DNA of 27,517 nucleotides from positions 1 to 27,517 of the forward strand of contig JACPQY010000053.1 of the NCBI GenBank assembly GCA_016190245.1. Reading direction: 5' to 3'. Made by a program: the position numbers and the translations under genes. The DNA comes from Nitrospirota bacterium. GTDB taxonomy: Bacteria; JACPQY01. Within the stretch, counting starts at the first letter, position 1, and every line of letters begins with the position of its first letter. Positions 1 through 9,084 of this stretch are shown here, piece by piece. The notes beneath the pieces were generated by a model. It saw only the letters and a program-made list of their open reading frames with translations. It was not told the origin of the DNA and did no database searches.

Positions 1-110
1 GGACCATCGCCGGGGCCGACGCCATCATCGCCCTGCGCTGCTGCAAGTTGAGCGGCCGATTCGAGGACTTCTGGGAACGGCGGTCAGCGGCAGCCGTCCC
101 CGGCACCTGA
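1..110 (+). CDS. Transposase, C-terminal end only
   Basis: The gene is cut by the window start; only the last 35 residues are present (frame begins at base 3, TGA at 108-110). The tail contains GADAIIALRCC followed by SGRFEDFWERR. A Gly-Ala-Asp/Glu-Ala-Ile-x-x-Leu-Arg stretch followed by a Phe/Trp-Glu/Asp-x-Tyr/Phe-Trp motif is what I know from the C-termini of ISKra4-type and related DDE transposases, so this is probably the right part of an insertion sequence. I cannot see the catalytic domain or the left end. A small palindrome (TGAG-gttat-CTCA, 111-123) follows directly, but no terminal inverted repeat can be assigned without the other end. The family call is tentative; the transposase call is more likely than not. 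Confidence 0.5.
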   Translation, partial: TIAGADAIIALRCCKLSGRFEDFWERRSAAAVPGT

Positions 111-161
111 TGAGGTTATCTCACAAATTTGTCGTGCACCCATTTCCAGAGGGGGTACGCG

Positions 162-968
162 CTATTTCGGATTCGCCGCGGCGCCCGCCGAGGGGGTCGT
201 TTCACCGACAGCGGCCCTGCCCGCAGGGGACGCGGTCTTGTCCTTGCGTTCCGAAGTGTAGTGCAGGTAGAGCGAGGGAGGCAGATCCTCACCGTACTGC
301 GGGACCCAGTCGAACGTCTGGCTCACCACGTCGGTCTCTTCCTCCCACGAGCGCCCAAGTTTCGTCAGCGGTTCCTGTTTTTCGAATCCGCTGAGCTGCT
401 TCCGGGGGGCGAGGAGCGTCGAACGGATTCGCACGCCTCGATCGGCGTCGAAGAATTCCCAGCGGTCGTAGGCGACCCCAAGCACGCTTTGGGAATCCTG
501 AGGCGCCCCCCATTCCCGTGCGAGCTTGGTGCGTGTCTGGTCGAACGTGACCTCGTCCCAGACGTCCCACGTGATCGTGAGGCTGCGCAGGGCGAGCCGG
601 CCCCCTTCGTTCTCGAACAGGAATTCCCGCCGGACTTCATCCGACTCGAGCACGAGGCGATGGCCTTCGCGGCCGAAGTCCCGCGTGGGCTCGTCGAGGG
701 CTACTTCGGTGTTGGGGTAGAGGGCTTTGATCTCGGAGGGGGACATCCCCCAGTCGGTTTCCGCGTAGCCTTGGAAGAGGCTCCTCGTGGGCGCCGGCGC
801 GGGTTTGCGGATGAGAGCGGTCAGCTGAGAGCAGGCGGTGCCAGAAAGCAACACTAAGCCGGCCGAGATGGCAACGAGCGCCAAGCCGGCCCGTCGCTGG
901 TCCAAGCGGCGCCTGGGAGGCTCACCCCGCACTTGCGTGCGCCCCGCCGATTTGATCCCGCAGCCCAT
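162..968 (-). CDS. Putative lipoprotein of unknown function
   Basis: A 268-residue protein if it starts at the ATG at 968, which has GGGAGG about 8 bases upstream. A TTG six bases earlier is in frame but too close to that site. The N-terminus is arginine-rich for about 30 residues, followed by a hydrophobic segment ending in LLSGTAC. This resembles a lipoprotein signal with the lipid-bearing Cys near residue 46, although Gly at -3 is not ideal and the n-region is long. The mature part is charged and has no repeats or further membrane segments. It begins with an ETDWGMSPSEIKALYP stretch, a pattern seen at the start of small periplasmic domains whose role I cannot name. It is transcribed away from obgE. 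Cell-envelope location is inferred; function is unknown. Confidence 0.7.
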   Translation of the reverse strand: MGCGIKSAGRTQVRGEPPRRRLDQRRAGLALVAISAGLVLLSGTACSQLTALIRKPAPAPTRSLFQGYAETDWGMSPSEIKALYPNTEVALDEPTRDFGREGHRLVLESDEVRREFLFENEGGRLALRSLTITWDVWDEVTFDQTRTKLAREWGAPQDSQSVLGVAYDRWEFFDADRGVRIRSTLLAPRKQLSGFEKQEPLTKLGRSWEEETDVVSQTFDWVPQYGEDLPPSLYLHYTSERKDKTASPAGRAAVGETTPSAGAAANPK

Positions 969-987
969 AGCCAAGCCCTCCCTTTGA

Positions 988-2535
<1,548 letters not shown>

Positions 2536-2558
2536 GGCGAGGCCCGGAGGAAAACGCG

Positions 2559-3698
2559 ATGGTGAAGGACCTCTCCGACGTGAGAAAGACGGCTGTCCGG
2601 GGCGTCCGCCGCGTGGTGGTCAAGGTGGGCTCCAGCATCCTGGCGCCGGAAGGCCGGCCCAAGGCCGCGTTCCTGCCCCGGTTGGCCGCGGTGGTCGCGC
2701 GGCAGATGGGGCAGGGCTTGGAGATGGTCCTTGTCAGCTCGGGCGCGATCGCCACCGGTCGGGCGCTCATCGGCCTGGCGCGTGGTTCCCTCTCCGTGCA
2801 GGACAAGCAGGCTGCCGCCGCCGTGGGGCAGGGGCTGTTGATCGAAGGCTATCGCCGGGCTTTTTCCCGCCGCCTGCGCAAGGTGGCCCAGGTGCTCCTC
2901 ACGCACGATGATCTCGCCGATCGCCGCCGATTCCTCAACGCGCGCTGCACCCTCCAGCTCCTGTTGCAACGCGGCATCGTGCCGGTGATCAACGAGAACG
3001 ACACGGTATCCACGGAAGAAATCCGCGTGGGGGACAACGACAACCTGGCCGCCCTCGTGTCCACGCTGGTCGAGGCGGATCTGCTCGTGCTGCTCACGAA
3101 CACCAACGGCCTGCATGACCGCGATCCGGGGCGCAGTGAAGGGGCGCAGCGCATTCCGATCGTCATGAATATTGATGAGGGCACCGAGAAGGCTGCGGGC
3201 TCGACGGCAGGGGTCTTCAGCGTGGGCGGGATGGCGACCAAGGTCGAGGCGGCCAGGAAGGCGGCCCGGTCGGGTATCCCTACTGTGGTGGCGGATGGCA
3301 GGAGCCCGGGCATTCTCGATGAGGTGCTGAGGGGAGAGGACGTGGGGACGCTTTTTCAGCCGGCTCCGCGGGTTCTCGACGGGCGCAAACAGTGGATTGC
3401 GTTCTCCATCAAGCCACGCGGTCGAATCGTGCTCGATGCCGGCGCGTGCCGGGCCGTGACGGAGCATGGCCGCAGCCTGCTCCCATCGGGCGTGATTCGC
3501 GTCGAAGGGGAGTTCGAGCGCGGTGACGCCGTCTCGCTCGCGGATCCCTCGGGGCGCGATTTGGCGCGCGGCCTCACGAACTACGGGTCCTTGGACCTGC
3601 TGAGGATCAAGGGGCTCCGCTCCTCAGCGATCGAGGCCGTGCTGGGATACAAGTTTGCCGACGAGATCGTTCATCGGAACAACTTGGTGGTGCTGTGA
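2559..3698 (+). CDS. proB: Glutamate 5-kinase
   Basis: The protein (379 residues) catalyses ATP-dependent phosphorylation of L-glutamate to glutamyl 5-phosphate, the first and feedback-controlled step of proline synthesis. The amino-acid-kinase domain shows VVKVGSSIL near residue 20, VSSGAIATG at 59-67, NENDTV at 145-150, VGDNDN at 157-162, LLTNTNGLHDRDP at 178-190 and GGMATKVEAA at 223-232. A PUA domain fills roughly 285-375 and ends in a typical IVHRNNLVVL tail. Length is normal for the two-domain form. The ATG at 2559 has GGAGG 8 bases upstream, which fixes the start against longer frames. The gene lies 23 bases after obgE. proA, the next pathway step, is not in the window. Confidence 0.97.
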   Translation: MVKDLSDVRKTAVRGVRRVVVKVGSSILAPEGRPKAAFLPRLAAVVARQMGQGLEMVLVSSGAIATGRALIGLARGSLSVQDKQAAAAVGQGLLIEGYRRAFSRRLRKVAQVLLTHDDLADRRRFLNARCTLQLLLQRGIVPVINENDTVSTEEIRVGDNDNLAALVSTLVEADLLVLLTNTNGLHDRDPGRSEGAQRIPIVMNIDEGTEKAAGSTAGVFSVGGMATKVEAARKAARSGIPTVVADGRSPGILDEVLRGEDVGTLFQPAPRVLDGRKQWIAFSIKPRGRIVLDAGACRAVTEHGRSLLPSGVIRVEGEFERGDAVSLADPSGRDLARGLTNYGSLDLLRIKGLRSSAIEAVLGYKFADEIVHRNNLVVL

Positions 3699-3712
3699 GC
3701 GGGGGGGCGGCC

Positions 3713-3866
3713 GTGAACAGTGAGCAGAAAGCAGTGAGCAGTGAGCAGTGAGCAGTGAGCAGTGAGCAGTGAGCAGTGAGCAGTAAGCAGTGAGCAGTAA
3801 GCAGTGAGCAGTAAGCAGTGAGCAGTAAGCAGTGAGCAGTAAGCAGTGAGCAGTAAGCAGTGAGCG
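3713..3866 (+). repeat. Tandem heptamer array, 22 units of GTRAGCA
   Basis: Twenty-two head-to-tail 7-bp units begin 14 bases after the proB stop. The first three units vary (GTGAACA, GTGAGCA, GAAAGCA). Seven identical GTGAGCA copies follow (3734-3782). From 3783 the array alternates GTAAGCA and GTGAGCA as a 14-bp higher-order unit repeated about six times; the last unit ends GTGAGCG. The open frames it creates on the minus strand encode only leucine/threonine/alanine repeats and are not genes. There are no spacers, so it is not a CRISPR array. Confidence 0.95.
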
Positions 3867-3882
3867 GCAGGAGGAGAACCGA

Positions 3883-3959
3883 GAATTGTGAATCGAAAAT
3901 CGGGAATCGGAAGTCGCACATCGAGCGTCGCGAGTCGAGAATGGTAGTTCGTGTGTCGA
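3883..3959 (+). repeat. Degenerate second heptamer array (NNNTCGN)
   Basis: Directly after the first array comes an eleven-unit stretch with period 7 in which TCG recurs at positions 4-6 of nearly every unit (GAATCGA, AAATCGG, GAATCGG, AAGTCGC, ACATCGA and so on). The register holds even where bases have drifted. It ends about 40 bases before the DUF192 gene start and may lie in its transcribed leader. Confidence 0.7.
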
Positions 3960-4000
3960 TGTGGCGCGCGACGAGAGAGTCGCGGAAGGAGGTGCAGGAA

Positions 4001-4552
4001 ATGAGTCGTTTCTGGGAGAACCGGGCGCCGGTTCGAGACGGGCGCGTGGGCTTCTTGTGCGGTGTCGTCGGGTTGGCGGGGATGCTGGCCTGCTCGAACG
4101 CCGTCAACCGGTCGGAGGGGAGCGGAGGGGCAAGCACGCCCGCGCCCATCGAGATCCCCGCGGATTTTTCCGGCATGGAGAAACGCAGCGTGCAGCTCCA
4201 GAACGATGTCGGTGCCCCCGTGGTGGTTGAGGCGCGCGTGGCCGATGCCCCGGTGGAGCAGATGGCGGGGTTCCAGAACGTTCCCGAGGAGGTCGCGCGA
4301 GGCGAGGCGATTCTGTTTCTCTTCCAGCAGGATTCGGTTGCGCCGTTCCACATGCGCAACGTGAAGATCGCGCTCGACATCCTGTTCTTCGACGCCCGCG
4401 GCTATGCCGTGAGCAATCAGCGGATGGAGCCCGACCCGGATCGCCTCTGGAGCGCCGGGTCCCCCTATCGCTTCGTGCTGGAACTGCCGGCCGGTCGAGC
4501 GGAGGAGTTGAGGCTCGGCGCCACGTCGCGGCTCTCTGTGCCGATCAACTGA
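4001..4552 (+). CDS. DUF192 family lipoprotein
   Basis: A 183-residue protein. The ATG at 4001 has a near-perfect AAGGAGG (3986-3992) 8 bases upstream, so the longer frame running back into the repeat array is rejected. Residues 16-30 are hydrophobic and end in GMLAC, which makes Cys31 the likely lipidation site. Residues about 60-180 match the DUF192 pattern: a short strand and charged helix, a FLFQQDSVAPFHMRNV segment corresponding to the family's P-F-x-M-K-N-T motif, then LDILFFDARGYAV and a C-terminal FVLELPAG strand. The family consists of small secreted or exported beta proteins of unknown biochemical role. The gene converges on the next gene with 39 bases between them. Confidence 0.85.
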   Translation: MSRFWENRAPVRDGRVGFLCGVVGLAGMLACSNAVNRSEGSGGASTPAPIEIPADFSGMEKRSVQLQNDVGAPVVVEARVADAPVEQMAGFQNVPEEVARGEAILFLFQQDSVAPFHMRNVKIALDILFFDARGYAVSNQRMEPDPDRLWSAGSPYRFVLELPAGRAEELRLGATSRLSVPIN

Positions 4553-4591
4553 CCCCGCGGCGGGTTCGTTCCCGGGTGCCGGGCCGCCACG

Positions 4592-5104
4592 TCAGGTCTC
4601 GGATCGCGGCCGGTCGGCCGACCACTTGGGGTCCACGATCTTGATCGTGAACACCCGCGGGAACCGGATCGGCAACGCTTGGCGCGCGGCCTCCTCGCGA
4701 ACCTGCCTCAGACTCTTCACCCCGTCGGGCCCGTAGAGCCAGATCTTCCCCTCCTGCCTTTCGATCCCTTTCGCTTCGAGGATTGAAAGGATTCGCTCCG
4801 TGGCGGACGGCGTGAAGCCCACGTTGCGCCGGGTGTGGATGGAGAGCGTTCGCGCGATCAGGCGGATGCCGTCGGCCGGATCGTACAGCGCCTCGGCGTC
4901 CTGTTCGATAACATAGAGTGAGGGTCGCTCCTCTCCGGTGACGCCGAGCTCGGCAAGGATCGCTTGTTCGAGTTCCTGGACACTGACTCGCCTCAGTGCT
5001 GCCTTTCCCGTGCCGGCATCCGTGGGCGCGCCGGTGCAGGATGCGGCGACCGCCGCGACCCACGCGATCCCCCAAAAGATCCTCCGACAACGCTCCAGTG
5101 GCAC
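4592..5104 (-). CDS. Putative lipoprotein of unknown function
   Basis: A 170-residue protein if it starts at the GTG at 5104. That start gives a classical lipoprotein signal: two arginines, hydrophobic FWGIAWVAAVAAS, then Cys23 in a VAASC lipobox. An in-frame start at 5194 would place 30 extra, arginine-rich residues before the signal and is unlikely. The mature part is mixed alpha/beta with no motif I recognise. It has an IHTRRNVGFTPSATERILSILEAKGI stretch and a FPRVFTIKIVDPKW strand near the end. An extended -10 element (5111-5119) sits exactly where it would start transcription at the GTG, suggesting a leaderless mRNA. Confidence 0.65.
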   Translation of the reverse strand: MPLERCRRIFWGIAWVAAVAASCTGAPTDAGTGKAALRRVSVQELEQAILAELGVTGEERPSLYVIEQDAEALYDPADGIRLIARTLSIHTRRNVGFTPSATERILSILEAKGIERQEGKIWLYGPDGVKSLRQVREEAARQALPIRFPRVFTIKIVDPKWSADRPRSET

Positions 5105-5110
5105 GCGTGC

Positions 5111-5119
5111 ATGATACCA
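5111..5119 (-). promoter_or_regulatory. Extended -10 promoter element for the 4592-5104 gene
   Basis: On the minus strand this reads TGGTATCAT: a TATCAT hexamer preceded by the TGn of an extended -10 box. The -35 position (GTAGGC) is poor, as is common with extended -10 promoters. The predicted first base falls at or beside the GTG start at 5104. Confidence 0.45.
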
Positions 5120-5549
5120 TGTCCGTACGATTTGCCTACGGTGCCGGGGCCGATCGGATGTGCGCCGATGAGTCAGGGTGCGCCACAAAGACATGCCATT
5201 CTCGGCACTGCTACCGCCGGATGGCGAGGTCGGCTCAAAACGTGCGTTTGTTCGGTAGGTTGATTCACTTGACTTGGCACGCGATATGCGGTAGGTTCGT
5301 CACCTAAGAGAGCTGGGTGGCTCTATCGAGGGGCAACCAAGGGGGTCAACCTAGTGGCCCTTTATGTTCACCCCCTCTGGAGACGCGGCAGCTCCACAAT
5401 AGTGCGGCAGTTTTGATCGATGCAACGACACACGATGTTGATGACGAAGACGGCTCAGGAGAGCGTGGCGGGTTGTCCCCGGCCGCGCCATTCCCCGGCC
5501 TGCCCTTCTGGTTGCGGCGGCCGTGGAGCCGTGAAGGAGTGAGATCCCC
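5120..5549. other. Intergenic region with promoter and long leader
   Basis: No gene is convincing here; the open frame at 5317-5586 is out of frame with its neighbour and has no ribosome-binding site or motif. A promoter is predicted at 5269-5297, which would leave a leader of about 245 bases before the gene at 5550. The leader opens with a small hairpin (AGAGC-tgggtg-GCTCT, 5309-5324) and a GGGC...GCCC pairing follows. I compared it by eye with common riboswitch cores and found no match. Confidence 0.5.
5269..5297 (+). promoter_or_regulatory. Predicted sigma-70 promoter for the 5550 gene
   Basis: TTGACT (5269-5274, five of six consensus bases) is followed after exactly 17 bases by TAGGTT (5292-5297), which keeps the important first, second and sixth -10 bases. 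Transcription would begin near 5304. Confidence 0.45.
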
Positions 5550-6020
5550 ATGGGACAGACAAGACCGCCTATGCAGACACCCGTAAGCCGGAGGGATGAT
5601 CCACTCGCGGCCGCGCCCCCGGCGCGTCAGGAAGGACTGCCGAGCATCATGCAGGATCCGGACGTTGTAGGGCCGGCGACGATCCTGGCCACGGCGCTGC
5701 GCGACCGTCGTGTCCCGCCGTTCATCTGGCGGGAGTTCACGCTCGAGCTCCTTTCGCACCCTCAGCGCGAGATGAAAGACGTTGCGGATCTTATCGAGAA
5801 GTGGAGCGACGCCCGGGAACGAGCGGGCTTCGCGGAATCGCTTCGACTGGCGTTCGAGGGCGTGAAGTCCGCCTGGAAGGCCATGGGCGGGATGGAGCGC
5901 CAGGCCGTTCTCTCGGTAGCAAGCCTCATCGTGTCGAGAGTGCTGCGAGAGGATCTCCTGGATCCGACGCTCAAGACCACCAGCACCGGCGCCTCGCCCT
6001 ACCACTCGATCAAGGGCTGA
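5550..6020 (+). CDS. Small soluble protein of unknown function
   Basis: A 156-residue protein starting at the ATG at 5550, with AAGGAG (5534-5539) 10 bases upstream. The first 35 residues are polar and proline/arginine-rich and are probably disordered. The rest looks largely helical, with blocks at VVGPATILATALRDR, FTLELLSHPQREMKDVADLIEKW and a hydrophobic VLSVASLIVSRVL near the C-terminus. There is no signal peptide, membrane helix, cysteine or catalytic signature. I do not recognise the family. It is convergent with the pterin dehydratase gene (15 bases apart) and is preceded by a long leader, so its control may be post-transcriptional. Confidence 0.7.
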   Translation: MGQTRPPMQTPVSRRDDPLAAAPPARQEGLPSIMQDPDVVGPATILATALRDRRVPPFIWREFTLELLSHPQREMKDVADLIEKWSDARERAGFAESLRLAFEGVKSAWKAMGGMERQAVLSVASLIVSRVLREDLLDPTLKTTSTGASPYHSIKG

Positions 6021-6035
6021 CGCCGACCGCGGCGG

Positions 6036-6338
6036 CTATCCTCGGCTCAGTTCCGCGCAGATTCGGTCTGTCGCGTCCGCCCAGGCCAGGTCCTTGTCCG
6101 TCACGCCCCGCTCGCTATGGGTGCTGAGCGCCACGGACACGGAGGTGTAGCGGATCGTAATGTCCGGGTGATGGTCCACCGATTCCGAGTGCTCGGCGAT
6201 CCGATTCACGAAGTCGATGGCCTTGAGAAAGGTGGCGAACTTGTAGGTGCGGTGAATTTCGTTCGGTCTGTGTTTCCAGCCGGGGCGCGCTTCGAGTGCC
6301 TTCTCGATGTCGGCCGGCGCCCGGGGGGGGGCACTCAT
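6036..6338 (-). CDS. phhB: Pterin-4a-carbinolamine dehydratase
   Basis: A 100-residue protein that dehydrates 4a-hydroxytetrahydropterin, recycling the pterin cofactor used by aromatic amino acid hydroxylases. It carries the family signature as EHSESVDHHPDI followed by the ITIRYTSVSVALSTH strand and the conserved end GVTDKDLAWA. The paired histidines of the HHPD motif are the catalytic ones. Length is typical. Its ATG overlaps the stop codon of the M16 peptidase gene (ATGA, 6335-6338), so it is translated from the same mRNA. A run of nine G (6323-6331 on the plus strand) falls in codons 3-6. No pterin-dependent hydroxylase is visible in the window, so its partner must be elsewhere, or it serves another pterin pathway, as in many bacteria that lack the hydroxylase. 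Confidence 0.95.
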   Translation of the reverse strand: MSAPPRAPADIEKALEARPGWKHRPNEIHRTYKFATFLKAIDFVNRIAEHSESVDHHPDITIRYTSVSVALSTHSERGVTDKDLAWADATDRICAELSRG

Positions 6339-8980
6339 TTCGCCCCGCCGAGGGTGATGAGCGTGGTTCGATCCGGTTGGATGTATCGCGAAAGGGCCGC
6401 ACGGACGTCTTCCGAGGTGACCTCCTGGATTTCGCGCTCGTACTTTTCAAAGTGGTCGAATCCCAGGCCCAGCGCCTCGTCGAGGGCGGTGGTCATGGCC
6501 TTGTCGGAGTTGCGCTCAAGGCGGATCTGGTAGGAGCCGGTGAGGTACCGCTTGGCGGCGGCGATCTCCTCGGCGGTCAGGCCGCCTTTCAGGAGGGCGG
6601 CGAGTTCCGCGGACAGCCCCTCACGGGCGCGATTGGCCTTGTCGGGATCGCAGGCGAGGTAGGCGGCGAGGTACCCTGTGTCCACGCCGTAGAACGTCTG
6701 GAAAGCGACGACATACGCGAGGGCCTCCTTGTCGCGCAGGTTCACGAAGAGTCGGCCGCTCTGGTTGGAGAGCGCCGCATCCACCACGTCGAGGGCGGGG
6801 CGGTCGGCAGAGGCGTAGGGCGGACCGATGTAGCCCATCAGCAGATGGACCTGCTCGCTGGGGAGCGGGTAGGTTCGGGCTTGGGGGCGTTCGGGGGGGT
6901 CGATCGGGGCAGATGGGAGGTGTGGAGTGCCGCGCGCGCCGGCGCGCTGCCAGCTTTCAAGTCGTGCGCGATGCTCGTCTAGAAACCGGCGGGCATCGAA
7001 GTCGCCCACGATGGAGAGGACCGTCCGCTCGGGCGAGACCCAGCGGCTGTAGTGGGCCGCGAGGTCCTCGCGGGTGAGCCGGCGGACGGACTCGGGATTC
7101 CCGAGAGACTCGAGACCGTAGGGGTGGCCGGCGAACAGGTTTTCGCGCAGGCGCTGGAAAGCTCGCCCGGACAGATTGCGCTCGCGCTCCTCGATTTGAG
7201 TCAGGAGACGTTTGCGGGATTTCTGGATCTCGGCCTCGGGCAGGGCCGGTTGTGTCAGGATCGTCCAGTAAAGGTCGAACGTCTCCTCCCAGGAGGACCG
7301 GAGCGCGTGCGCCTGAAGGCCCAGGGAGTTCATGCCGGAGAATGCCTCGATGCTGGAGCCGATCTCGTCGAGGCGCCGATCGATCGCCTCGCCCGTCATC
7401 TTTTCCGTGCCTCGCGTCCACACGCGCGAGAGGAGCGGCCCCACGCCGTTGCGATCGGGGGTTTCCGCGCGCACGCCGCCGGTCGCCAGCGCAGCCACGG
7501 CCACGGTGGGGGCGGTCGTCGTTTCCCAGAGGATCAGGTGGAGTCCGTTCTTGAGCGTGTGCATGGAAAGGGCCCCCGTCTCGCTGGCCGCCCGGCGGAC
7601 CGTGTCGCCCAGCATCTGCTCGAGGTCGGCCGCGCTCTTCTGGAGATGCTCCGGATACACGAGGGTCACGTTCATTCGCTCGGGCAGGAGGTACCTCCTC
7701 GCGGCCTCGACCACGTCATCCTTTTTCAGGGCCTGGACAGCGGCGAGATACTTCCCGTCGTGCAGGGGGTCGCCATAGTACGCGGCGCCGTAGCCGAGCG
7801 CGTGCGCCTTGCCTTGCATGGTCTCGGCCTGTTCGATCTGGTCCTTCTCGATGAGAAACTTCGCTCGCTCGAGCCCCTCGCGGGGAAAGCCCTTCTTTAC
7901 CTGATGGAGGGTTTCGAGGATTTGCTTGAGCGCGTCGGTGACGTGCTCCGGGTTCATCTCGGCCCAGATGACGAATAGGCCGGGGTCCTCGGGTGTGTCC
8001 GCATAGGCGACGATGTCCTTCACGAGGGCGGAGCCGAATTCGAGACGCGAGGTGAGGAGGGAGCTTTTTCCACCCGCCAGGAGGGATCCGAGCGCGTCGA
8101 GCGCGGGCACGTCTTCGTGCCGCGCGTTGGGGACGGGGAAGGAGAGGGCGAGATAGGCGATGCGGGAGGGGCTCGTCTCCGCGGCGATCTTCCCGGACCG
8201 CTCGGCTGGATCGGTGGGGGGAGCGAGACGCGGCGTCTTTTGTTTGCGCGCGCCACCGCCGGACTTCTCGAGAAGGGCTTTCACGTCGGATGAATTCACA
8301 TCGCCGACGACCACGGCGATCATGTTGCCGGGCCGGTACCAGCGCTCGTGGTAGCGCACGATTTCATTGCGGCCAATCCGGCGGAGCGTCTCCTCCGTGC
8401 CGAGCACGGGGCGGCCGTAAGGGTGGGTGGGGTGAGACGTGCGCCCGAGCAGGTCGTACATTCGCCGTTCCGGCGAGTCGAGGGCGCGGCGCAGCTCTTC
8501 GAGGACGACCTCGCGCTCCTTCTCGATGTCCGTGGCGTCGAACCGCGCGTTGAAAACCCCGTCCAGCAGGACATCGATGCCGATCGCCACCTCGGGGCTG
8601 GGCACGATGGCCCAATAGACGGTTTCATCGCGGCTGGTATAGGCGTTGAGCTCGCCGCCCCGCTCCTCGATGTCCTTCGCAACCTGGCCGAGGGGACGGC
8701 GCGGCGTGCCTTTGAAGATGAGGTGCTCGATGAAGTGGCTCACGCCGGAGATCTCGGGGGTCTCGTTGCGCGAGCCGGCCTTCACGTAGATCTGGATAGC
8801 GGCCACCTTCGAGGCGTGGTCCTCCTGGATGATGACCGACATCCCGTTGGCGAGCCGCCCCTCGTAGAAGCCCGCGGGGGCCGTGGCGACCCTGCGCGGC
8901 GCGGTGGTCCCGCAGGCGGTGGCAAGGAGGACCGTCGCCGCCGTAGTGAGCCGGATGGTCGCGCGCAAAACTGGATTCAT
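6335..8980 (-). CDS. M16 family zinc metallopeptidase lipoprotein, two-domain
   Basis: An 881-residue protein from the ATG at 8980; a GTG at 9007 is possible but would add nine residues ahead of the signal. The signal peptide ends in LLATAC, making Cys23 the lipid-anchor site, so the enzyme probably faces the periplasm. The N-terminal M16 domain holds the inverted zinc motif HFIEH (His82, Glu85, His86), with the third ligand in the VVLEELRR segment at Glu161/162. A second M16 domain from about residue 440 keeps the fold (MHTLKNGLHLILWET, then GVGPLL) but lacks HxxEH and should be the inactive partner that closes the substrate chamber. The later half has the usual MGYIGPPYAS and FVNLRDKEALAY segments. 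It is followed by phhB with a 4-base overlap. Confidence 0.95.
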   Translation of the reverse strand: MNPVLRATIRLTTAATVLLATACGTTAPRRVATAPAGFYEGRLANGMSVIIQEDHASKVAAIQIYVKAGSRNETPEISGVSHFIEHLIFKGTPRRPLGQVAKDIEERGGELNAYTSRDETVYWAIVPSPEVAIGIDVLLDGVFNARFDATDIEKEREVVLEELRRALDSPERRMYDLLGRTSHPTHPYGRPVLGTEETLRRIGRNEIVRYHERWYRPGNMIAVVVGDVNSSDVKALLEKSGGGARKQKTPRLAPPTDPAERSGKIAAETSPSRIAYLALSFPVPNARHEDVPALDALGSLLAGGKSSLLTSRLEFGSALVKDIVAYADTPEDPGLFVIWAEMNPEHVTDALKQILETLHQVKKGFPREGLERAKFLIEKDQIEQAETMQGKAHALGYGAAYYGDPLHDGKYLAAVQALKKDDVVEAARRYLLPERMNVTLVYPEHLQKSAADLEQMLGDTVRRAASETGALSMHTLKNGLHLILWETTTAPTVAVAALATGGVRAETPDRNGVGPLLSRVWTRGTEKMTGEAIDRRLDEIGSSIEAFSGMNSLGLQAHALRSSWEETFDLYWTILTQPALPEAEIQKSRKRLLTQIEERERNLSGRAFQRLRENLFAGHPYGLESLGNPESVRRLTREDLAAHYSRWVSPERTVLSIVGDFDARRFLDEHRARLESWQRAGARGTPHLPSAPIDPPERPQARTYPLPSEQVHLLMGYIGPPYASADRPALDVVDAALSNQSGRLFVNLRDKEALAYVVAFQTFYGVDTGYLAAYLACDPDKANRAREGLSAELAALLKGGLTAEEIAAAKRYLTGSYQIRLERNSDKAMTTALDEALGLGFDHFEKYEREIQEVTSEDVRAALSRYIQPDRTTLITLGGAK

Positions 8981-9042
8981 GCGGTCACTCTTATACAACG
9001 TTTCCACCTCGCGATCGAGAGGGGCACGCCCTCGCCGTTCGT

Positions 9043-9071
9043 TTGACGCAGCGTGTTATTCGCGATACAAT
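9043..9071 (+). promoter_or_regulatory. Strong sigma-70 promoter for the radical SAM operon
   Basis: TTGACG (9043-9048), a 17-base spacer and TACAAT (9066-9071) are each one base from consensus. Transcription should begin near 9078. The open frame of the downstream gene extends back to the TTG of this -35 box, but translation cannot start upstream of the transcript. Confidence 0.7.
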
Positions 9072-9084
9072 CAATCACCAAGAA

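Noticed and set aside
3713-3959. CRISPR array
   Set aside because: Units are 7 bp and contiguous with no spacers, and there are no cas genes.
3607-4380. Minus-strand proteins rich in repeated LLTAHC units
   Set aside because: They are only the heptamer array read in frame; 7-bp units yield a 7-residue repeat automatically, and the rest is antisense to proB and the DUF192 gene.
9043-9084. TTG at 9043 as start of the radical SAM gene
   Set aside because: This TTG is part of the -35 box of the only good promoter, so it should lie outside the mRNA.
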